Below, piece by piece: positions 14,215 to 19,452 of a stretch of DNA of 19,452 nt (within the stretch, counting starts at the first letter, position 1; every line of letters starts with the position of its first letter). The stretch is taken from contig SLFZ01000067.1 of the NCBI GenBank assembly GCA_007123975.1, forward strand, positions 1 through 19,452, in the 5' to 3' direction. The stretch comes from Candidatus Izemoplasma sp. (lineage in GTDB: Bacteria; Bacillota_I; Bacilli_A; Izemoplasmatales; Izemoplasmataceae). A program made the position numbers and the translations under genes. Below the pieces are notes generated by a model. That model searched no databases. It had not been told where the DNA came from and saw nothing but the letters and a program-made list of their open reading frames with translations.

Positions 14215-15621
14215 ATGGAATTTGCACAACTGGCTTCATGGCAAGGATTATTGCATTTTGGTGGGCTTTCGATTCTGATGTTGCTCGCCAATGTCTTGCG
14301 CCGGAAAATACCTTTCCTGCGTCGGTCGCTGTTGCCGACGGCGGTCATCGCCGGGTTCATCGGCCTCGCCGTCAAAGAAACGCTCTTCACGCCACTCTTT
14401 GGACAAACACAGTACAACCTCACCATGGTCACGCTGCGACTGATCACCTATCACGCCATCGCCCTTGGTTTCATTGCGCTCGGCCTTAAATCGGCCGATG
14501 CCGTTAAACTAAAGCTCAACAACAACAAAAGCATGTTTAGCGGCTTGTTGATTGTGTCGACGTACCTGCTTCAAGGCTTGATTGCCCTGTCGTTGACCAT
14601 TGTCTTTTCCTACACCATCTTCACGACGCTTTTCCCGGCTGCCGGCATGCTCTTCCCGCTCGGTTTTGGACAAGGCCCCGGGCAAGCCCACAACATCGGT
14701 TCCCTTTACGAGAACGATTACGGTTTCGTCGGCGGCACATCGTTTGGACTCGCCATCGCCTCGTTCGGCTTCCTCTGGGCATCCATCGCCGGCGTGATTT
14801 ACTTGAACACGCTCGTTAAGCAGAAACGCTTAACGCGCCAGGCTGAACATAAATCAGGCCTCGTCAGCAGTCAAGAAATCGAAAGCCCTGATGAGATTCC
14901 CGTGGCCGAAGCCATCGATAAGTTCACCATTCAAACCGCCTTGGTCCTGACGGTATACGTCTTCACCTTTGGCTTCATCTACGGCGTCGTTGAACTGATG
15001 CGCGCCGGCGTCCTGGGTGATTTCGGCATGGAAACCGTGGCTCCCCTCATTGTCGGATTCAACTTCATTGTCGGGATGTTGTTTGCGCTTCTTTTCAAAC
15101 GCATCTTCATCGGCTTGCGTAAAATCAACTTGATGACCCGTCAATACCCGAACAACTACATGTTAAACCGCATTGCCGGGACCGTGTTTGACTTCATGAT
15201 TGTCGCAGCGATTTCGGCGATTCGCATCGAAGACTTGCGCGGGCTATGGGTTCCGTTCCTCATCATCAGCTTGATTATCGGTGCGGTGACGCTTGTCTAC
15301 GTCATCAAGATGACAAAACGCATTTACCCAGAATACCCGATCGAAGCCAGCCTCGGCATGTTCGGGATGTTGACGGGAACGGCCTCAACCGGTGTCGTGT
15401 TGCTGCGTGAGGCAGACCCGAACTTTGAAACGCCCGCAGCCAACGACCTCGTCGTCGGCTCGACCACAGCGATTATGTTTGGCTTCCCGGTGCTCTTGCT
15501 CGTCGGCATCGCCCCGCGTAGCACGCTTAGCACATTCATCACCCTTGGCCTAATTGTCGTGCTGACCGCCCTCGTGGTGGGCATCTTGTTGAAACTCAAT
15601 CCGAAACAGACGAAATCCTAG
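14215..15621 (+). CDS. Sodium/glutamate symporter family (GltS/ESS-like) transporter
   Basis: Polytopic membrane protein of 468 aa, with roughly ten or more hydrophobic segments visible. It resembles the glutamate:Na+ symporter (ESS) family. The Gly-rich GFGQGPGQAHNIGS (150-163) with FVGGTSFGLAIA after it, and the GMLTGTASTGVVLLREADP segment starting near 384, match the two inverted-repeat motifs of GltS (the GQG and GTAPTGL-type loops). A hydrophilic central loop (about 200-240) separates the halves, as in GltS. Glutamate as substrate is inferred from the family only. Its ATG follows the acyltransferase stop at once, with AAGGAG 8 nt upstream, so the two are co-transcribed. No terminator is seen after it, so reading into the yneF-like gene is possible. 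Confidence 0.75.
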   Translation: MEFAQLASWQGLLHFGGLSILMLLANVLRRKIPFLRRSLLPTAVIAGFIGLAVKETLFTPLFGQTQYNLTMVTLRLITYHAIALGFIALGLKSADAVKLKLNNNKSMFSGLLIVSTYLLQGLIALSLTIVFSYTIFTTLFPAAGMLFPLGFGQGPGQAHNIGSLYENDYGFVGGTSFGLAIASFGFLWASIAGVIYLNTLVKQKRLTRQAEHKSGLVSSQEIESPDEIPVAEAIDKFTIQTALVLTVYVFTFGFIYGVVELMRAGVLGDFGMETVAPLIVGFNFIVGMLFALLFKRIFIGLRKINLMTRQYPNNYMLNRIAGTVFDFMIVAAISAIRIEDLRGLWVPFLIISLIIGAVTLVYVIKMTKRIYPEYPIEASLGMFGMLTGTASTGVVLLREADPNFETPAANDLVVGSTTAIMFGFPVLLLVGIAPRSTLSTFITLGLIVVLTALVVGILLKLNPKQTKS

Positions 15622-15630
15622 CCTTCATGC

Positions 15631-15659
15631 TTGTCTTTTCGCCTGACTTTGTGTACAAT
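15631..15659 (+). promoter_or_regulatory. Promoter of the YneF-family gene
   Basis: TTGTCT at 15631-15636, a 17-bp spacer and TACAAT at 15654-15659, about 15 bases before the Shine-Dalgarno. It has no TGn extension. Confidence 0.65.
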
Positions 15660-15689
15660 GAAAAAGGTAAAATAAGGAGTGATTAAGAC

Positions 15690-15902
15690 ATGCCTTGGTA
15701 TGGATATCTGTTCATCGTTCTCGCGCTGATTATCGGTGCGATCATCGGCTTTTTCCTTGCACAACGTTATTTCAAACGCTACTTAGAGAAAAACCCGCCG
15801 ATCAACGAAAAAATGGTGCGCGCCATGATGACGCAAATGGGCCGCAAACCCTCAGAAAAACAAGTGCGCCAGGTGATGGCGTCGATGAACCAACACAAAT
15901 AA
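15690..15902 (+). CDS. YneF/UPF0154 family small membrane protein
   Basis: Small 70-aa protein with one N-terminal transmembrane helix (about 5-25, YLFIVLALIIGAIIGFFLAQ) and a basic cytoplasmic tail. The tail carries the family pattern NPPINEKMVRAMMTQMGRKPSEKQVRQVM. This matches the UPF0154 (YneF) family, widespread in Bacillota and Mollicutes; its function is not known to me. TAAGGAG lies about 10 nt upstream of the ATG. It has its own promoter and terminator, though readthrough from the transporter gene is possible. Confidence 0.92.
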   Translation: MPWYGYLFIVLALIIGAIIGFFLAQRYFKRYLEKNPPINEKMVRAMMTQMGRKPSEKQVRQVMASMNQHK

Positions 15903-15925
15903 AACTTCCCTCGGGAAGTTTTTTT
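15903..15925 (+). terminator. Intrinsic terminator after the YneF-family gene
   Basis: An 8-bp stem (AACTTCCC, 15903-15910, with 15913-15920) has a 2-nt centre, giving an effective CTCG loop, and is followed by T residues at 15919-15925. It starts directly after the stop codon. Confidence 0.9.
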
Positions 15926-15930
15926 GTGGA

Positions 15931-15958
15931 ACTAAAAAACACGGGATTTCCCGTGTTT
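15931..15958 (-). terminator. Intrinsic terminator of plsY
   Basis: A 10-bp stem (15937-15946 with 15949-15958) around two T, with an A-run at 15934-15939 that reads as a U-tract on the minus strand. Its first base pair uses the last base of the plsY stop codon. It lies 5 bases from the oppositely oriented terminator of the YneF-family gene. Confidence 0.88.
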
Positions 15959-16647
15959 CATGATTTGATGTGCTTCGTACGCTTTTGCAAGAAGTTGGCC
16001 TTCGGTTCGGTTCCTTCGCGGATCTTCTTGAAGTTTCCGAGGTGCCGGTAGGTAATCATCGCAAGGCCGAGTGTCGCCACGATCGGCATCACCAAGTCCC
16101 CACCAACCCCAAGCAGCATCTGCGGCCAATTCATCGGCACGGTCGCTTCTGGACCGATGACGAAAATAATCCAACTCACGACCATCAAAGCCGCAGTGCC
16201 AAAAACCGACCCTAAACTGACGTAACGGGTAAGTTTTAAGACGAGAATGTAACCACCCAGGCCGACCATCCCAAGCACCGGGGCGTAGAAGAGGAACGCA
16301 CCGACGCCGGTGGCGACGGCTTTTCCGCCTTTGAAGCGTAAAAAGACAGGGTAGACATGGCCGACGGCACTGACGAGCCCGTAGACAAGCGGGTGGATGA
16401 CGTTGCCGGGAAGCACGTGCAACACCAAGGTAATCATCACGCCGCCTTTGATGACATCGAGAACAAACACGAGCGTTCCGAGCTTTTTCCCGAGCACACG
16501 GAAGGCATTGGTCGTGCCGGGGTTGCCTGAGCCGTGTTCGCGAATGTCGATGCGTTTAAAGACTTTGCCAACGAGGTATGAGAACGAAACAGAGCCAATT
16601 AAGTAGGCCATGAGAATGTATAGGGCGTGGAGTAAAATAGTGTCCAT
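15958..16647 (-). CDS. plsY: Acylphosphate:glycerol-3-phosphate acyltransferase PlsY
   Basis: Integral membrane enzyme that transfers an acyl group from acyl-phosphate to the sn-1 position of glycerol-3-phosphate, the first step of phosphatidic acid synthesis. Its product is the substrate of PlsC-type enzymes such as the one at 13033-14214. The 229-aa product has the motifs GSGNPGTTNAFR (39-50), GHVYPVFLRFKGGKAVATGVG (96-116) and a C-terminal YRHLGNFKKIREGTE, with several membrane helices between. It is slightly longer than usual because of a basic tail. ATG 16647 is chosen because AAAGGTG (16660-16654) lies 6 nt upstream; the in-frame GTG at 16656 overlaps that Shine-Dalgarno. It is divergent from parE, as in Bacillus (yneS-parE-parC). 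Confidence 0.95.
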   Translation of the reverse strand: MDTILLHALYILMAYLIGSVSFSYLVGKVFKRIDIREHGSGNPGTTNAFRVLGKKLGTLVFVLDVIKGGVMITLVLHVLPGNVIHPLVYGLVSAVGHVYPVFLRFKGGKAVATGVGAFLFYAPVLGMVGLGGYILVLKLTRYVSLGSVFGTAALMVVSWIIFVIGPEATVPMNWPQMLLGVGGDLVMPIVATLGLAMITYRHLGNFKKIREGTEPKANFLQKRTKHIKS

Positions 16648-16680
16648 CAATATCACCTTTTTTCATGTTAGGTCGTATCG

Positions 16681-16689
16681 ATTATATCA
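16681..16689 (-). promoter_or_regulatory. Extended -10 promoter of plsY
   Basis: On the minus strand, TG (16689-16688), A, then TATAAT (16686-16681). No good -35 is present at 16709-16704. The element is identical to the parE -10 element on the other strand. Confidence 0.7.
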
Positions 16690-16710
16690 CACCACGAGGC
16701 AAAAATACAC

Positions 16711-16739
16711 TTTAAAACGCATGGTTATTCTGATATAAT
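16711..16739 (+). promoter_or_regulatory. Promoter of parE-parC
   Basis: TTTAAA at 16711-16716, a 17-bp spacer ending in TG (16731-16732) plus A, and TATAAT at 16734-16739. It lies 34 bases upstream of the parE ATG. Confidence 0.78.
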
Positions 16740-16772
16740 AAACTGATGAGTTAGACAGAAGGACGTGTGAGC

Positions 16773-18710
16773 ATGACGACAGATGCATTTGACAACTACA
16801 GTGCCGATTCGATACAAGTACTCGAAGAACTCGACGCCGTTCGCAAGCGTCCCGGCATGTACATCGGATCCACCGACGCCACCGGCCTGCATCACTTGGT
16901 CTGGGAAATCGTCGACAACGCCATCGATGAAGCGCTCGCCGGCTACGGCGAGGAGATTATCGTCACCGTCAAAGAAGACAACTCGATCGTCGTCCAAGAC
17001 TTCGGACGCGGCGTTCCCGTCGAAAACCACCAAACCGGGAAAACCGCCATCGAGATCATCTACACCAAACTCCACGCCGGCGGCAAATTTGGCCAAGCCG
17101 GCGGTTACAAAGTCTCTGGCGGACTGCACGGCGTCGGCGCCAGCGTCGTCAACGCCTTATCGGAATTTCTCGACGTCACCGTCACCCGCAGCGGAAAAAC
17201 CTACCGCATGGTGTTTAAAAACGGCGGACGCGACATTTCGCACCTCGAGGAAATCGATGGCGGAAAACGCAACGGCACCACCGTCTGGTTCAAACCCGAT
17301 TCAGACATTTTTTCATCCACCGTGTTCAACTACCAAACGCTTTCCGAACGCCTCCGTGAAAGTGCGTTTTTAATTAAGGGGCTTAAAGTCACGCTCATCG
17401 ACGAGCGCTCCAAGCAAAAAGAAACCTACCAATACAACGACGGCATTCTCTCTTACATCGACCACTTAAACAAGACGAAGAAGCCGATTCACTCGACGAT
17501 TTTCTTCGAAGGCGACATGCAAGAGATTGAAGTCGAAGTGGCGTTTCAGTTCACAAAATCCTACACCGACCAGCTTTACTCCTTCGTCAACAACGTCCGA
17601 ACCCGTGACGGCGGCACCCACGAAACCGGCTTCAAAGCCGCGTTCACGAAAATCTTTAACGAGTATGCCTTGCGCACCGGGCTGCTCAAAGACAAAACCA
17701 AGAAACTTGAAGGCGCCGACATTCGCGAAGGCTTATCCGCCATCGTCTCGATTCGGATTCCTGAATTTTTACTCCAGTTTGAAGGCCAGACGAAAAACAA
17801 ACTCGGCACCAGCGAAGCACGCACCGCGGTCGAAACCGTCGTCAGCGAACGCATGACGTACTTTTTCGAGGAAAACCCCTCGCTCGCCGCGACGTTAATC
17901 GAGCGCGCCATCAAAGCCCAATCGGTTCGCGATGCGGCCCGTAAAGCGCGCGAAGAAGCGCGCTTAGAGAAGCGCAGCCGCAAGAAAGAACCGATCCTCT
18001 CAGGCAAACTCGCCCCCGCCACCAGCAAAGACAAAACCAAAAACGAACTTTACCTCGTTGAAGGCGACTCGGCGGGTGGGTCGGCAAAGCAAGGAAGAGA
18101 CCGCCGTTACCAAGCCATCTTACCGCTAAGAGGTAAGGTCATCAACACCGAAAAAGCACGCATCGAAGACGTGATGAAAAACGAAGAAATCAACACCATC
18201 ATCCACACCATCGGTGCCGGGTTCGGGTCCGATTTCGACATCGAATCCTGCAACTACAAAAAAATCATCATCATGACCGACGCCGACACCGACGGTGCCC
18301 ACATCCAAGTGTTGCTCTTGACGTTTTTCTTCCGTTACATGCGTCAACTCGTCGAGGCTGGCCGTGTCTACATCGCCTTGCCGCCTTTGTACAAAGTCAC
18401 CGTCAAGAAAAACCGCAAGGACGTCATCACCTATGCCTGGAACGACGATGAACTGAAGATTCTGCTCGAAAACTACAAATCCGCCACCATCCAACGGTTC
18501 AAGGGCCTCGGTGAAATGAACGCCGACCAGCTTTATGAAACGACGATGAACCCCGACTCCCGCACGCTTGTCAAAGTCAAAATCGACGACCTTGCGGACA
18601 CCGAAAAACGCATTCGCATCCTCATGGGCGACTCGGTCGAACCGCGTCGCGACTGGATTGAATCGAACGTCATCTTCACCAACGAAGACAACTTTGAAAT
18701 AAAGGAGTAG
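16773..18710 (+). CDS. parE: DNA topoisomerase IV subunit B (ParE)
   Basis: ATPase subunit of topoisomerase IV, which decatenates daughter chromosomes. The 645-aa product has the GHKL ATPase domain (YSADSIQVLEELDAVRKRPGMYIG, catalytic region DNAIDEAL at 48-55, DFGRG 76-80, GGLHGVG 116-122). A transducer domain follows, then the Toprim metal site with E430 (EGDSAGG) and DADTDG (503-508). ParE rather than GyrB is indicated by QGRDRRYQAILPLRGK, the DADTDGAHIQ wording (GyrB normally has DVDGSHI), the adjacent parC and the divergent plsY. ATG 16773 is preferred because AGAAGGA (16757-16763) is 9 nt away; the in-frame GTG at 16767 is only 3 nt away. The last codons (IKE) contain the parC Shine-Dalgarno. 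Confidence 0.95.
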   Translation: MTTDAFDNYSADSIQVLEELDAVRKRPGMYIGSTDATGLHHLVWEIVDNAIDEALAGYGEEIIVTVKEDNSIVVQDFGRGVPVENHQTGKTAIEIIYTKLHAGGKFGQAGGYKVSGGLHGVGASVVNALSEFLDVTVTRSGKTYRMVFKNGGRDISHLEEIDGGKRNGTTVWFKPDSDIFSSTVFNYQTLSERLRESAFLIKGLKVTLIDERSKQKETYQYNDGILSYIDHLNKTKKPIHSTIFFEGDMQEIEVEVAFQFTKSYTDQLYSFVNNVRTRDGGTHETGFKAAFTKIFNEYALRTGLLKDKTKKLEGADIREGLSAIVSIRIPEFLLQFEGQTKNKLGTSEARTAVETVVSERMTYFFEENPSLAATLIERAIKAQSVRDAARKAREEARLEKRSRKKEPILSGKLAPATSKDKTKNELYLVEGDSAGGSAKQGRDRRYQAILPLRGKVINTEKARIEDVMKNEEINTIIHTIGAGFGSDFDIESCNYKKIIIMTDADTDGAHIQVLLLTFFFRYMRQLVEAGRVYIALPPLYKVTVKKNRKDVITYAWNDDELKILLENYKSATIQRFKGLGEMNADQLYETTMNPDSRTLVKVKIDDLADTEKRIRILMGDSVEPRRDWIESNVIFTNEDNFEIKE

Positions 18711-18716
18711 ACCCCC

Positions 18717-19452
18717 ATGGCGCAGGACATCAAAAAAACCATCGAAGATTTCGTCGAAGGCCGCATCCTCGAAGAAAACCTCGAAGACATCGTCGGCGAG
18801 CGCTTCGGTCGATACTCGAAATACATCATTCAAGACCGCGCCTTGCCCGACGTTCGCGACGGGCTTAAACCCGTGCAGCGCCGTATTTTATACGCGATGC
18901 ACATGCTCGGCATGTACCACGATAAACCTTTCAAAAAATCCGCTCGCATCGTCGGCGACGTCATTGGGAAATACCACCCGCATGGCGATTCAAGCGTCTA
19001 CGAAGCGATGGTTCGCTTAAGCCAGGACTTCAAAATGCGCATCCCGCTCATCGACATGCACGGCAACAACGGCTCCATCGACGGCGACCCCGCCGCAGCG
19101 ATGCGTTACACCGAAGCCAGGATGACGGAGATGGCCGAACACCTGCTTCGTGACATCGACAAACGCACCATCAACTTCATCCCCAACTTCGACGACGAAG
19201 AATACGAGCCGATCGTTTTGCCGGCACGTTTTCCAAACCTGCTCGTCAACGGCGCCTCCGGCATCTCAGCCGGTTACGCCACCGAGATTCCCCCGCATAA
19301 CCTCGAAGAAATTGTCAAAGGCGTCATCAAGCGCATCGACAAGCCCGATTGCACGGTCGAGGACCTGCTTAAAATCATCAAAGGCCCGGATTTCCCCACC
19401 GGCGCCATCGTCCAAGGCGAAGAGGGCATCAAAGAAGCCTTTGAAACCGGGC
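18717..19452 (+). CDS. parC: DNA topoisomerase IV subunit A (ParC), 3' truncated by window edge
   Basis: DNA-cleaving subunit of topoisomerase IV. The first 245 residues are visible, with no stop before the edge. They include the winged-helix breakage domain opening (RALPDVRDGLKPVQRRILYAM, 41-61), the catalytic Tyr131 in MRYTEARM, and NPFDDEE-type positions in PNFDDEEYEPIVLP. The quinolone-interaction segment KSARIVGDVIGKYHPHGDSSVYEAM has Ser92 and Glu96 at the positions equivalent to E. coli ParC Ser80 and Glu84, the residues found in susceptible enzymes. The HGDSSVYEAMVRLSQDFKMR wording matches Bacillota ParC more than GyrA. AAAGGAG in the parE end lies 9 nt upstream; the gap to parE is 6 nt. 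Confidence 0.95.
   Translation, partial: MAQDIKKTIEDFVEGRILEENLEDIVGERFGRYSKYIIQDRALPDVRDGLKPVQRRILYAMHMLGMYHDKPFKKSARIVGDVIGKYHPHGDSSVYEAMVRLSQDFKMRIPLIDMHGNNGSIDGDPAAAMRYTEARMTEMAEHLLRDIDKRTINFIPNFDDEEYEPIVLPARFPNLLVNGASGISAGYATEIPPHNLEEIVKGVIKRIDKPDCTVEDLLKIIKGPDFPTGAIVQGEEGIKEAFETG

Noticed and set aside
16767..18710. Assignment of the gene pair as gyrB-gyrA.
   Set aside because: DADTDGAHIQ and QGRDRRYQAILPLRGK in the B subunit, and the plsY-parE-parC order, point to topoisomerase IV.
18126..18833. Long minus-strand open frame (235 codons) opposite the end of parE and the start of parC.
   Set aside because: It is the antisense of strongly supported topoisomerase genes, has no Shine-Dalgarno or promoter, and its composition follows from the C-ending codon bias of the plus strand.

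Overview
The window is a dense housekeeping stretch from a bacterium of the Bacillota. The gene order (dnaJ-rsmE-mtaB-rpsU, phoH-ybeY-cdd-era-recO-glyS-dnaG-rpoD-trmK-nif3, and plsY divergent from parE-parC) matches blocks known from Bacillus and relatives. The version here is compacted: prmA, yqeY, pgpH and dgkA, which sit in the corresponding Bacillus blocks, are absent. UGA is used as a stop (rsmE, mtaB, recO, plsY) and Trp is encoded by UGG, so the genetic code is standard and not the Mycoplasma code. By eye the GC content is close to half, with a strong preference for codons ending in C. The single-chain GlyRS, short Nif3 and compact operons would fit a lineage near Acholeplasma or Erysipelotrichia. 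That placement is inference, not proof.

Layout, left half. The 3' end of dnaJ (2-433) ends in a terminator. rsmE-mtaB (514-2471) overlap by 4 nt behind an extended -10 promoter. rpsU (2577-2747), too short for most ORF callers, has its own strong promoter and terminator. An unrecognised lipoprotein gene (2875-3336) also has its own promoter and terminator. A probable ten-gene operon then runs from phoH to nif3 (3442-12614): phoH, ybeY, cdd, era, recO, glyS, dnaG, rpoD, trmK, nif3. Most junctions overlap or are separated by fewer than 20 nt, and the operon ends in a 17-bp terminator hairpin. It covers ribosome maturation, pyrimidine salvage, repair, glycine charging, priming of replication, the primary sigma factor and tRNA modification.

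Layout, right half. A small 2[4Fe-4S] ferredoxin (12663-12833, minus strand) converges on the operon and shares its terminator. A plsC-like acyltransferase with an added zinc ribbon and C-terminal domain (13033-14214) is followed directly by a GltS-type transporter (14215-15621). Next come a YneF-type single-pass membrane protein (15690-15902) and plsY on the minus strand (15958-16647), which meet at two back-to-back terminators. plsY is divergent from parE-parC (topoisomerase IV); parC runs off the right edge.

I found no tRNA, rRNA, CRISPR array, insertion sequence, riboswitch or T-box. No intergenic stretch exceeds 300 bases; the longest, about 200 bases at 12834-13032, holds two divergent promoters. 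I see no clearly new multi-gene system. The best leads are an RsmE that seems to lack a normally conserved internal segment, the three-part acyltransferase, the orphan lipoprotein, an unusual phoH start, and a recurrent extended -10 promoter type.
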